This document shows positions 18,717 through 27,442 of a DNA stretch of 64,000 nucleotides, in pieces. The DNA is taken from contig QCHA01000001.1 of the NCBI GenBank assembly GCA_003279685.1, positions 434,001-498,000 on the forward strand. The letters are read 5' to 3'. Origin of the DNA: Pelagibacteraceae bacterium AG-390-L03 (lineage in GTDB: Bacteria > Pseudomonadota > Alphaproteobacteria > Pelagibacterales > Pelagibacteraceae). The translations under genes and the position numbers were made by a program. The notes beneath the pieces were generated by a model, which was not told the DNA's origin, searched no databases, and was given only the letters and a program-made list of their open reading frames with translations. The first letter of the stretch is position 1. Each line of letters starts with the position of its first letter.

Positions 18717-19712
18717 TTGAGTAGCTTATCAAAAAAAAATAGTGATACTTCATTAAAGTTTGTTTATTCTGACAATAACTCGCTAAGTGTTATTTTTCAT
18801 GATAATGAACTTTTGATTGGTGTAGTAGGTGAGTTTAATAAAAATTTAAAAGCATTAGAGGAAATTACAGCAACTAGTTTATATTCTAGAGGTAACTCAA
18901 TTCTAATTAAATCTAATCCTGAAAAAAATGAAATAGTTAAAAATGCTATAAAATTTCTAGCTAATCAATTTATTAACAATGGTAGCATTGAAAATAAAGA
19001 CATAGTTTCTTCTGTAGATAATTTTATGATTAATGAAAAAATTAAAAATAATAATGTTACAGATATAATTAAGACTCCAAAAAAATCAATTATCCCAAGA
19101 TCAGAAAAACAAAAAGATTATGTAAGAGCTTTGAGACAAAGTGATATAATAATTTCAGCAGGTCCAGCAGGGACTGGTAAAACATTTTTAGCCGTAGCTG
19201 TAGGTCTTACGATGTTGTTGGAAAAAAAAATTGAAAGAATAATTTTATCTAGACCCGCTGTTGAAGCGGGAGAAAGGTTAGGATTTTTACCTGGTGACAT
19301 GAAAGAAAAAGTTGATCCTTATTTAAGACCTTTATATGACTCATTGTATGATCTCTTTGATTTTGAAAAAATTCAAAGAATGATCGAAATTGGTGATATT
19401 GAAATAGCGCCACTCGCTTTTATGAGAGGAAGAACCTTAAAAAATTCATTTGCAATCTTAGATGAGTCACAAAATGCAACAGATACTCAAATTAAGATGT
19501 TTTTAACTAGAATAGGAGAAAATTCTAAAATTGTTGTTAACGGAGATCCAACACAAATTGATTTACCAAATAAAAATACGTCAGGTTTAGTTAGATCAAA
19601 AGAATTATTAGGTCATTTAAATGAAATATCAGTTGTTGATTTTGATCATACAGATGTGGTTAGGCATCCACTCGTTTCCAAAATAGTTAAAGCCTACTCA
19701 AAAAATGATTAG
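18717..19712 (+). CDS. phoH: PhoH-like ATPase
   Basis: P-loop NTPase thought to act in RNA metabolism with YbeY. Walker A is AGPAGTGKTFLAVA near residue 150, followed by SRPAVEAGERLGFLPGD and Walker B FAILDESQN near 245. The 331-residue length is standard. The start codon appears to be TTG at 18717: the miaB stop is 3 bases upstream and the N-terminal residues read as a normal family start. It overlaps ybeY by 8 bases. Confidence 0.95.
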   Translation: MSSLSKKNSDTSLKFVYSDNNSLSVIFHDNELLIGVVGEFNKNLKALEEITATSLYSRGNSILIKSNPEKNEIVKNAIKFLANQFINNGSIENKDIVSSVDNFMINEKIKNNNVTDIIKTPKKSIIPRSEKQKDYVRALRQSDIIISAGPAGTGKTFLAVAVGLTMLLEKKIERIILSRPAVEAGERLGFLPGDMKEKVDPYLRPLYDSLYDLFDFEKIQRMIEIGDIEIAPLAFMRGRTLKNSFAILDESQNATDTQIKMFLTRIGENSKIVVNGDPTQIDLPNKNTSGLVRSKELLGHLNEISVVDFDHTDVVRHPLVSKIVKAYSKND

Positions 19713-20166
19713 TATTGAGGTTTTCTCAGAAGAGAAAGCTTGGTCAAAAAAACTTAAAAAAAAAGAGCTTTATTTCAAAGAAATTTGTAATTTCTTCCCT
19801 AGAAAATACCGATTTCCTAACAAGAAAATAACTCTTTCTCTACTTCTCTCTAATAATAAATGTATCAAAAAATTAAATAAGAATTTTAGAAATAAAAATA
19901 AGTCTACAGATATTCTTTCATTTCCTTTAGCAAAAAAAACATCAATAACCAAAAGTACTTATATTGGAGATATTATAATTAGTTATAATTTCATGAACAA
20001 ACCTAAATCACAAAATATTAAAAACTTTAAAGAAAAAGTAGTTAAAACTTTTATTCATGGATATCTTCACTTATTAGGTTTTGACCATATAAAAGATAAA
20101 GATTATAGAAGAATGGTTGGTGAGGAAGAAAAAATATATAAATCTGTAATTTCAAAGATTAACTAG
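19705..20166 (+). CDS. ybeY: Endoribonuclease YbeY (16S rRNA maturation)
   Basis: Metal-dependent RNase for 16S 3'-end maturation and ribosome quality control. The zinc motif HGYLHLLGFDH (H-x3-H-x5-H) is near residue 115, and NKSTDILSFPL is the second family motif. It has 153 residues. It overlaps the end of phoH by 8 bases and is followed after a single base by lnt, matching the ybeZ-ybeY-lnt order of many proteobacteria; the usual ybeX/corC between ybeY and lnt is missing. Confidence 0.95.
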   Translation: MISIEVFSEEKAWSKKLKKKELYFKEICNFFPRKYRFPNKKITLSLLLSNNKCIKKLNKNFRNKNKSTDILSFPLAKKTSITKSTYIGDIIISYNFMNKPKSQNIKNFKEKVVKTFIHGYLHLLGFDHIKDKDYRRMVGEEEKIYKSVISKIN

Positions 20167-20167
20167 G

Positions 20168-21712
20168 TTGATAAAAAAAAAATACATTGAGATAGTTTTT
20201 TTAATAATTTTAGGTGCGTTCTCATCTTTAAGTTTACCCCCCCATAATTACTTAATAATAAATTTTTTTACCTTTAGTGCATTTTTTATATTTCTGTTTA
20301 AAAAATCTAAAATTACCCAAAGTAAAAAACATTTCTTTATTTATGGGTGGCTATTTGGATTTGGTTATTTTTTATCAAGCTTGTATTGGATATCCATATC
20401 TTTAACATTTGATCAAAATTTTAAATTTTTAATTCCCATAGCTCTTATTTTAGTACCTTTATTTCTGGGAATTTTTTATGGATTAGCTACTTTTTGTTTT
20501 ATAATTTCAAATTCTAAAAAAGTAGTAAGCTCTTTTTTAGTTTTTGCATTATTTTTTGGAGTTTTTGAATTTATTAGAGGTTCAATTTTAACTGGTTTTC
20601 CTTGGAATTTAGTAGCCTATAGTTTTGTTAATCATTTAGAAATATTAAGTATTACCTCATTAATAGGAACCTACGGATTTAATTTATTTTGTATTTCATT
20701 GTTTTCTAGTCCTGCAATATTTATTTTAAGAAAAACAAAAAAAGATATAGCTGTGTGCATTGTATTTCTAATTATGCCATTTCTATTTTATTTATATGGA
20801 TCATCTTATAAAGAAAGATTTAACTCATCAGATGCTATAAATTATGAATATAAAGTAAGAGCTATAGGTTCAAATATAAGTCTAGATAGATTTTATTCAA
20901 ATATTGATCCAGTCTCTGTGATAAATGAATTGATTGATATAAGTCAGCCTATTAAAGATGATAAAACAATATTTGTTTGGCCTGAGGGAATTCTACCTGA
21001 TGTTTCTCAAGAAGAGTTAATTGAATTTAAGTGGTTATTTGAGGATGTCTTCAGTAAAAATCATTTATTATTCATTGGAATTAACAGTCAAAAAACAAAC
21101 AAAGAAAAAATTGATTATTTCAATTCCTTATCAATTTATGATCATAATTTAGAAATATTAAATTTTTACAACAAGATCAATCTGGTCCCATTTGGTGAAT
21201 TTTTACCTTTTGAAAATATTCTAAAAAAATTTGGTTTAAGCGTAATTACAAATAATTATCAATCATTTTCAAGTGGCGAAGATAGAAAAATTATAGATAT
21301 AAAAAGAGATCACTTTTCTTTGAAAATATTACCATTAATTTGTTATGAAATAATCTATTCAGGTAAAATATTTAATAACTCAAATTTTGACTTAATGGTA
21401 AATATCTCTGAAGATGGTTGGTTTGGTAGTTCGATAGGACCCAAGCAACACTTTGCTCATAGTATTTTTAGAGCACTTGAAAGTGGCAAGTATTTATTAC
21501 GTTCAGCAAATAATGGTATTGCAGCTATTGTAAATCCCCTAGGTGTTATTGAGCAAAAAGTTGAATATGGACAGTCAGGCTATATTGATTTTAAAAAAGC
21601 TAAAAAAATACAACCAACATTATTTTCTAAATATGGAAATAAAATCTTTATAATATTAATTTTACTATATATTTTTTTGATATTTTCATTTAATAGATTT
21701 AAAAATGAGTAA
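20168..21712 (+). CDS. lnt: Apolipoprotein N-acyltransferase
   Basis: Inner-membrane enzyme that adds the third acyl chain to lipoproteins. The 514-residue protein has about six N-terminal membrane segments (including [17 protein letters not shown] and [10 protein letters not shown]) and a periplasmic nitrilase-like domain. The catalytic triad is Glu in WPEGILP, Lys in [13 protein letters not shown] and Cys in [10 protein letters not shown]; a C-terminal anchor helix follows. The start is TTG at 20168, one base after the ybeY stop. Its likely clients in this window are the BON lipoprotein and LptM. It overlaps metK by 8 bases. Confidence 0.95.
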   Translation: MIKKKYIEIVFLIILGAFSSLSLPPHNYLIINFFTFSAFFIFLFKKSKITQSKKHFFIYGWLFGFGYFLSSLYWISISLTFDQNFKFLIPIALILVPLFLGIFYGLATFCFIISNSKKVVSSFLVFALFFGVFEFIRGSILTGFPWNLVAYSFVNHLEILSITSLIGTYGFNLFCISLFSSPAIFILRKTKKDIAVCIVFLIMPFLFYLYGSSYKERFNSSDAINYEYKVRAIGSNISLDRFYSNIDPVSVINELIDISQPIKDDKTIFVWPEGILPDVSQEELIEFKWLFEDVFSKNHLLFIGINSQKTNKEKIDYFNSLSIYDHNLEILNFYNKINLVPFGEFLPFENILKKFGLSVITNNYQSFSSGEDRKIIDIKRDHFSLKILPLICYEIIYSGKIFNNSNFDLMVNISEDGWFGSSIGPKQHFAHSIFRALESGKYLLRSANNGIAAIVNPLGVIEQKVEYGQSGYIDFKKAKKIQPTLFSKYGNKIFIILILLYIFLIFSFNRFKNE

Positions 21713-22874
21713 TTTAAAAAATTTTCTTTTTACAAGTGAGTCAGTATCCGAAGGTCATCCAGATAAAGTTTCAGATAGAATTTCAGATATGGTGGTAGAT
21801 AGTTATCTATCTGGAGATCCATTCTCGAGAGTTGCATGCGAAACACTTACAACAACAAATAAAGTAGTTTTAGCAGGGGAGGTTAGAGGACCTGAAATAA
21901 AAAAAGATGAATTAATAGAAAAAGTTAGAAATTGCATAAAAGATATTGGATATGATCAAGAGGGTTTTACTTGGAAAGAGGCAACAAAAATAGAATGTCA
22001 TCTTCATTCCCAATCTGCCGATATAGCAATGGGAGTAGATTCTTCTGGAAATAAAGATGAGGGAGCTGGAGATCAAGGTATTATGTTTGGATATGCTTGT
22101 AACGAAACCGATGTTTTAATGCCAGCACCTATTCATTACTCTCATAAATTATTAAGATTAATGGCAGAAGATAGAAAGTCAGGAAAGTTAAAAAATATAG
22201 AACCAGATAGTAAGAGCCAAGTCACTTTTGAATATGTAGATGGAAAGCCTACTAGGGTAAAATCTGTTGTAATATCTTCTCAGCACTCTGCAGATGTTAA
22301 TCAATCACAAGTTAGAGATTTATTAAGACCTTACATGTTGCAATCTATTCCTTCAAATTTTCTTGAAGGTTTTAATGAAGATGAGTTTTATGTTAATCCA
22401 ACAGGTAATTTTGTCATTGGTGGACCAGATGGAGATTGTGGATTAACAGGAAGAAAAATTATAGTTGATACATATGGCGGCGCTGCACCTCATGGTGGTG
22501 GAGCTTTTTCAGGAAAAGATCCTACTAAAGTAGATAGATCTGCAGCTTATGCTGCAAGATATATTGCAAAGAATGTTGTTGCTTCAAAAATTGCAGACAA
22601 GTGTTTAATTCAATTAGCTTATGCAATTGGTGTTTCTAAACCATTATCAATTTATGTTGATTTATTTGATAACGATTTAGATAAAAATAAATTTGTTATA
22701 GATAAAATAAATGAAAATTTTGATTTAAGCCCTCGAGGAATTAGAGAGATGCTAAATTTAAATAAACCGATATATGAGAAAACAGCTGCCTACGGACATT
22801 TTGGAAGAACACCAGATGATAATGGTTCATTTTCTTGGGAAAAAACTGATAAAACAAGCCATTTTTCTAAATAG
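21705..22874 (+). CDS. metK: S-adenosylmethionine synthetase
   Basis: Makes SAM from methionine and ATP. Motifs are [20 protein letters not shown] at the N terminus, [12 protein letters not shown] (the signature hexapeptide region near residue 120), [21 protein letters not shown] and [19 protein letters not shown] near 250-270. The 389-residue length is normal. It overlaps lnt by 8 bases, so there is no room for a SAM riboswitch directly in front of it. A hairpin with a T-tract follows at 22935-22957. Confidence 0.98.
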   Translation: MSNLKNFLFTSESVSEGHPDKVSDRISDMVVDSYLSGDPFSRVACETLTTTNKVVLAGEVRGPEIKKDELIEKVRNCIKDIGYDQEGFTWKEATKIECHLHSQSADIAMGVDSSGNKDEGAGDQGIMFGYACNETDVLMPAPIHYSHKLLRLMAEDRKSGKLKNIEPDSKSQVTFEYVDGKPTRVKSVVISSQHSADVNQSQVRDLLRPYMLQSIPSNFLEGFNEDEFYVNPTGNFVIGGPDGDCGLTGRKIIVDTYGGAAPHGGGAFSGKDPTKVDRSAAYAARYIAKNVVASKIADKCLIQLAYAIGVSKPLSIYVDLFDNDLDKNKFVIDKINENFDLSPRGIREMLNLNKPIYEKTAAYGHFGRTPDDNGSFSWEKTDKTSHFSK

Positions 22875-22880
22875 TTTCTG

Positions 22881-22908
22881 TTGAATTAAAAAAAAACTTT
22901 ACTATATT
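22881..22908 (+). promoter_or_regulatory. Putative sigma-70-type promoter for nusA
   Basis: A -35-like TTGAAT (22881-22886) and a -10-like TATATT (22903-22908) are separated by 16 bases, just after the metK stop. A start near 22914-22918 would give a roughly 55-60 base leader containing the hairpin and T-tract at 22935-22957. AT-rich sequence makes chance matches common, so this is a candidate only. Confidence 0.45.
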
Positions 22909-22934
22909 GCCCTTACATTATTGAATTTACAAAG

Positions 22935-22957
22935 TGGGCATTAGCCCATTTTTTTTT
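22935..22957 (+). terminator. Hairpin plus nine-T tract between metK and nusA
   Basis: A perfect 5-bp stem TGGGC/GCCCA with loop ATTA (22935-22948) runs directly into nine T residues (22949-22957), the form of an intrinsic terminator. It can end the long upstream operon after metK. If transcription also begins at the candidate promoter just upstream, the same element is a leader attenuator for nusA. The nusA ribosome-binding site GGAG follows immediately at 22958-22961. Confidence 0.75.
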
Positions 22958-22972
22958 GGAGCATACAAAAAC

Positions 22973-24526
22973 ATGTTAAATAAAAGAGCAGATAAATTAG
23001 AATTATTAAGAATAGCTGAAGCTGTTGCTTTAGAAAAATCTATTGATAAAGAACTAATTATTAGTTCTATGGAAACGGGAATTGCAAAAGCGGCTAAGTC
23101 TAAATTTGGTCAGGAAAATGAAATAAAAGTTTTAATTAATAGAGATAATGGTGACATAGAAATCTTCAGAAAATTGATTGTTGCTGAGAATCCAGAAAAC
23201 TCCAATACAGAAATTAAACTTGAAGATGCAATTAATCTAAATGAAACCAACAAAGACAAAGCAGTTGGAGATGAGGTTTTACAACCATTACCATCATTTG
23301 ATTTTGGAAGAATTGCAGCTCAAACAGCAAAACAAGTAATTAGTTTTAACGTCAGAGAAGCTGAAAGAGAAAGACAATATAATGACTTTATTGATAAAAA
23401 AGACTCAATTTTAAGTGGTATTGTTAAAAGGTTAGAATTTGGAAATGTAATTGCTGATCTTGGGCGTACCGAGGCAATTATTCAAAAAAATGAAATGATA
23501 CCACGAGAAAACATTAAAGCTGGCGATAGAATTAAAGCTTACTGTTATGATGTAAGAAGAGAGCCAAGAGGACAACAAATTTTTTTATCAAGAGCGCACC
23601 CAAAATTTATGGAAAAGCTTTTTGTTCAAGAAGTGCCTGAAATTTATGATGGATTAATTGAAATTAAATCTTCATCAAGAGATCCAGGTAGCAGAGCGAA
23701 AATTTGTGTAAAAGCAGTGGATACATCTCTTGATCCAGTTGGCGCTTGTGTGGGTATGCGAGGCTCTAGAGTTCAAGCTGTTGTAAATGAATTACAAGGT
23801 GAAAAAATTGACATTGTGAATTGGTCGGAAGATCCGGCAATTTTAGTTTCTAATGCTTTATCTCCAGCTGAAGTTCAAAGAGTAAATGTCGACACAGAAA
23901 GAAAAAAATTAGATGTAATTTTAACTGAAGAGAATTTAAGTAAAGCTATTGGAAGAAGAGGTCAAAACGTAAGACTTGCAACTAAGCTATTAAATTATGA
24001 AATTAATATAATGACTGATGCAGAAGACTCTGAAAGAAGACAAGCTGAATTTAAAGAAAAAACAGAAAACTTCGTAAAAAACTTAGAACTAGACGAAACA
24101 TTGGGTCAATTACTTGTTGCTGAAGGTTTTTCCTCAATAGACGATATAAAAGATACTACTGCAGAAAGCTTAATGAAAATTGAGGGTATTGAAGAAGACA
24201 CTGCGAAAGCTCTAATAGAAAGAGCGAAAGAGTTTCATCAAAAAGACCAAGAGGATATTTCTGAGAGAATTAAAGAATTAGGTCTGCAAGATGCTTTAGT
24301 AAATTTAAAAGGACTTACGCCTGGAATGTTGATGACTTTAGGTGACCAAAAAATTCTTACATTAGAAGATTTTGCCGATTTAGCATCGGATGAATTAACA
24401 GGTGGATTTGATATCGTCAAAGGTGAAAGAGTAAAAATTCAAGGTTACCTTGAAGATTTTGCTTTATCAAAAGAAGAAGCGGATGAGTTAATTATGTCTG
24501 CAAGAAACATTGTCTACAAAGATTGA
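22973..24526 (+). CDS. nusA: Transcription termination/antitermination factor NusA
   Basis: Binds RNA polymerase and nascent RNA to control pausing, termination and antitermination. Order: N-terminal RNAP-binding domain (about 1-125), S1 domain (about 130-195), KH1 and KH2 (ICVKAVDTSLDPVGACVGMRGSRVQAVVNEL near 255 and AIGRRGQNVRLATKL near 335), and C-terminal acidic repeats with helix-hairpin-helix character (about 360-517). I use ATG 22973 (517 residues, GGAG 11 bases upstream). A GTG at 22934 is in frame but lies at the terminator hairpin. Neither rimP upstream nor ylxR downstream is present. Confidence 0.96.
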   Translation: MLNKRADKLELLRIAEAVALEKSIDKELIISSMETGIAKAAKSKFGQENEIKVLINRDNGDIEIFRKLIVAENPENSNTEIKLEDAINLNETNKDKAVGDEVLQPLPSFDFGRIAAQTAKQVISFNVREAERERQYNDFIDKKDSILSGIVKRLEFGNVIADLGRTEAIIQKNEMIPRENIKAGDRIKAYCYDVRREPRGQQIFLSRAHPKFMEKLFVQEVPEIYDGLIEIKSSSRDPGSRAKICVKAVDTSLDPVGACVGMRGSRVQAVVNELQGEKIDIVNWSEDPAILVSNALSPAEVQRVNVDTERKKLDVILTEENLSKAIGRRGQNVRLATKLLNYEINIMTDAEDSERRQAEFKEKTENFVKNLELDETLGQLLVAEGFSSIDDIKDTTAESLMKIEGIEEDTAKALIERAKEFHQKDQEDISERIKELGLQDALVNLKGLTPGMLMTLGDQKILTLEDFADLASDELTGGFDIVKGERVKIQGYLEDFALSKEEADELIMSARNIVYKD

Positions 24527-24536
24527 GTGATGAGCT

Positions 24537-26753
24537 ATGGAAAAGAAAACAAAATTAACAATATCTGGCACTGCCAAAAAATCGTTCAAAAATATTGAGA
24601 TTGCGAAAACTCAAGGAAAAAACTCTGTAGTAATCGAAAAACAACCAAGTAAATTTCCAAGTAAAGGTGGATCATCTAGACCTGGAGGCTTCAAACCAAA
24701 AACTACCTCAACATTTAATAGAGGCGTTTCAGTAAAACCATCCTTCGCACCTAAATCACCCTCAATAACAAACGATTTTGAACGAAGAAAGCTAGCTGAG
24801 CAAAGAGCTACGAAGAGACTTAAAGGAGATGACAATAAAGATAAGAAAACATTAAAGGCAGGCACAAAAAAGAGAGAATTAAAATTAACAGTCTCAAGAG
24901 CTCTAAGTGATGAAATTGAAGCAAGAGCGAGAAGTGAAGCTTCTGTTAAGAGAGCAAGGCAAAAAGAAAATAAAAATTTAACTAAAGAAGAAGCACAAGA
25001 AAATTTAAAACCTGTTAAGAGAGATGTAAATATTCCAGAAGCTATTACGGTTAGAGAACTTGCTAATAGAATGGCTGAACAATCAAGTAACGTTATTAAG
25101 TTTTTATTTGGAATGGGTGTTACTGTAACTATTAATCAAACATTAGCTGCTGACACTGCTGAGTACCTAGTGAAAGAATTTGGACATAATCCAGTAAGAG
25201 AAGAGAAAGCTGAAGAAATAATTCAGAAGATTAAAGCAACAAGAGTAGAAAATTTAAAAAATAGACCTCCGATTATAACTGTTATGGGTCACGTTGATCA
25301 TGGTAAGACTTCAGTCTTAGATGTTTTGAGAAGTGCGAATGTTGTGTCGGGAGAATTTGGTGGGATCACCCAACACATTGGAGCTTATCAAATAGAAAGC
25401 CAATCTAATAAACTTACTTTTATTGATACACCGGGTCACGCAGCATTTACTGAAATGAGAGCAAGAGGATCCAAATTAACTGATGTAGTTGTTCTAGTTG
25501 TTGCGGCAGATGATGGTGTTAAACCACAAACAGTAGAGTCTATTAAACATGCTAAAGCTGCAAATGTTCCAATTGTTGTAGCAATTAACAAATGTGATTT
25601 GCCAGATGCAGATCCACAAAAAATAAAAAACCAGTTATTAGAACATGAACTAATCGCAGAAGATTTATCTGGAGACACTTTAATGGTTGAAATTTCTGCT
25701 ACAACTAAATTAAACTTAGATAAACTAGTTGAAGCAATCATTCTACAAGCTGAAATATTAGATTTAAAAACTGACTTTGAGTCACAAGCTACAGGAATTG
25801 TATTAGAATCTAAAATTGATGTTGGAAGAGGACCTGTAGCAACAATTATAGTAACTACTGGAACTTTAAAAAAAGGTGACTTTTTTGTAAGTGGTTTAAA
25901 ATGGGGAAAAGTTAGAGCAATAATTGATGATAAAGGGAAAAATATTAATGAAGCACCTCCATCAGCACCGGTCGAGATTTTAGGAATTAACGGTGCAGCA
26001 AAATCAGGAGATGATTTTCTCGTTGTTGATAATGAAAAAGAGGCAAAAAGTTTAAGTGAAAACAGAGCACAAGAAAGTAAAGAAGCTAAAAATCCACTAA
26101 CATTTGCTACACAAGACTCTGCTTTTTCAGATAATTCAGCAGAGGAATTAAATTTGATAATTAAATCAGATGTTCATGGATCATCAGAGGCAATTAAAAA
26201 TGCAATTAGTCAAATTAAGCATGATGAAGTTAAACCAAAAATAATCTTAGCAGATATTGGAATGGTAACAGAAACAGATGTTACTTTAGCAAAAGCTTCA
26301 AATGCAGTTTTAATAGCGTTCAATGTTAAGCCAAGTAAGGAAGCAAAAAAATTAGCAGAAAATGAAAAAATAAAAATTTCATCTTATAATATTATCTATG
26401 AAGTTTTAGATTATATTAAACAAAAAATGTCAGGGTTATTATCTCCTGATATTCAAGAGATAGTTACAGGTACAGCTCAAATCTTAGAAATATTTAAAGT
26501 TTCAGGAGCTGGAAAAGTGGCAGGATCAAAAGTGATGGAAGGAGAAATTACTACTGCTTCAGATGTAAGAATAATAAGAGATGGAGCAATCATTTATACT
26601 GGTAAAGTTGGAACTCTTTTTAGAGAAAAAAATCAGGTAAAACAGGTTAGTAACGGTCAAGAATGTGGAATTACAGTAAAAGATTATATGGATTTCCAAA
26701 AAAACGACACAATAGAAGCGTTTAGTGTAACGTCAACTGAGAGAATGATTTAA
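24537..26753 (+). CDS. infB: Translation initiation factor IF-2
   Basis: GTPase that places initiator tRNA on the 30S subunit. The N-terminal 160 residues are basic and low complexity, followed by the IF2_N segment (ITVRELANRMAEQSSNVIKFLF). The GTPase domain has G1 GHVDHGKTS near residue 250, G3 DTPGHAAF and G4 NKCD; domains II to IV fill the rest. The 738-residue length is short to normal for alphaproteobacteria (often 850 or more), mainly through a shorter N terminus. It overlaps rbfA by 1 base. Confidence 0.98.
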   Translation: MEKKTKLTISGTAKKSFKNIEIAKTQGKNSVVIEKQPSKFPSKGGSSRPGGFKPKTTSTFNRGVSVKPSFAPKSPSITNDFERRKLAEQRATKRLKGDDNKDKKTLKAGTKKRELKLTVSRALSDEIEARARSEASVKRARQKENKNLTKEEAQENLKPVKRDVNIPEAITVRELANRMAEQSSNVIKFLFGMGVTVTINQTLAADTAEYLVKEFGHNPVREEKAEEIIQKIKATRVENLKNRPPIITVMGHVDHGKTSVLDVLRSANVVSGEFGGITQHIGAYQIESQSNKLTFIDTPGHAAFTEMRARGSKLTDVVVLVVAADDGVKPQTVESIKHAKAANVPIVVAINKCDLPDADPQKIKNQLLEHELIAEDLSGDTLMVEISATTKLNLDKLVEAIILQAEILDLKTDFESQATGIVLESKIDVGRGPVATIIVTTGTLKKGDFFVSGLKWGKVRAIIDDKGKNINEAPPSAPVEILGINGAAKSGDDFLVVDNEKEAKSLSENRAQESKEAKNPLTFATQDSAFSDNSAEELNLIIKSDVHGSSEAIKNAISQIKHDEVKPKIILADIGMVTETDVTLAKASNAVLIAFNVKPSKEAKKLAENEKIKISSYNIIYEVLDYIKQKMSGLLSPDIQEIVTGTAQILEIFKVSGAGKVAGSKVMEGEITTASDVRIIRDGAIIYTGKVGTLFREKNQVKQVSNGQECGITVKDYMDFQKNDTIEAFSVTSTERMI

Positions 26754-27121
26754 TGACTGATAGAATTGGAAAACCGATATCACAAAGACAGTTAAGAGTT
26801 GGAGAAATGATTAAGCAGTCTTTAAGCATGATTTTTATAAAAAATGAGGCTAAGGTTCCAAATTTAGAAACTAATACTATAACGGTCACTGAGGTAAGAA
26901 TGAGTCAAGATTTGAAAATAGCTAAAGCATATGTGCTTCCACTTGGGGGAAAAAATGCTGAGGAAGTTATTGCTGTGTTAAAAAAATACTCATTTTTAAT
27001 CAGAAAAATATTATCACAAAAAGTAGTTATGAAATTTTTACCAAAATTACTCTTTAGAAAAGACGAGTCTTTTGAGTATGCGGAAAAAATAGAAAACTTA
27101 ATAAAACAATCAAATAAATAG
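26753..27121 (+). CDS. rbfA: 30S ribosome-binding factor A
   Basis: Small KH-fold protein needed for 16S 5'-end maturation and cold growth. The 122 residues contain the family pattern SQRQLRVGEMIKQSLSMIF at the N terminus and ITVTEVRMSQDLKIAKAYVLPLGG in the middle. It starts on the last base of infB, implying translational coupling. truB, usually next, is not here; rpsO follows after 12 bases. Confidence 0.94.
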   Translation: MTDRIGKPISQRQLRVGEMIKQSLSMIFIKNEAKVPNLETNTITVTEVRMSQDLKIAKAYVLPLGGKNAEEVIAVLKKYSFLIRKILSQKVVMKFLPKLLFRKDESFEYAEKIENLIKQSNK

Positions 27122-27133
27122 GAAAAAAGAGTT

Positions 27134-27382
27134 ATGAACAAAAAGGCACAAGAATTAGCAATGCACGAAAAAGATACTGGATCTTCTGAGGTACAGATTG
27201 CTTTGCTAACAGAGAAGATTGAAACTCTCTCAACACATATTAAGCAATTCAAAAAAGATAAACATTCATCTGTTGGATTGTTGAGAGCGGTAAATAGAAG
27301 AAAGAAATTGTTAGAATACCTAAAGAATACAAAAATGGATTCATACAAAAATGTACTGTCGAAATTGGGATTAAGAAAATAA
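27134..27382 (+). CDS. rpsO: 30S ribosomal protein S15
   Basis: Primary 16S-binding protein of the 30S platform. The 82-residue sequence holds the universally conserved DTGSSEVQIALLTEKI, LSTHIKQFKKDKHSSVGLLRAVNRRKKLLEYL and C-terminal YKNVLSKLGLRK. It is slightly shorter than the usual 89 residues, with the N terminus trimmed. rpsO-pnp is the conserved order across proteobacteria. Confidence 0.98.
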   Translation: MNKKAQELAMHEKDTGSSEVQIALLTEKIETLSTHIKQFKKDKHSSVGLLRAVNRRKKLLEYLKNTKMDSYKNVLSKLGLRK

Positions 27383-27398
27383 AGATCAAGATAGATAG

Positions 27399-27442
27399 AA
27401 CGGAATGGAACGAAACGAACGAAACGAAATGGAAATGAAATG
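27399..27442 (+). repeat. Purine-rich GAAAC/GAAC micro-repeat in the rpsO-pnp spacer
   Basis: The spacer between rpsO and pnp is dominated by a degenerate tandem repeat: GGAAC, GAAAC, GAAC, GAAAC, GAAAT, GGAAAT, GAAATG. It runs straight into the pnp start codon, so pnp has no classical GGAGG site. An ATG at 27405 inside the repeat opens a 20-codon frame to 27467 that overlaps the start of pnp. Repeat and frame are seen directly; any regulatory role is inference. Confidence 0.6.

Noticed and set aside
21680..21705. SAM riboswitch upstream of metK.
   Set aside because: metK overlaps lnt by 8 bases, so there is no leader, and no riboswitch-like fold was seen there.
22934..22972. GTG start that would extend NusA by 13 residues (GISPFFFGAYKN).
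   Set aside because: The extension is encoded by the terminator hairpin and its T-tract; the ribosome site GGAG and ATG 22973 fit better.
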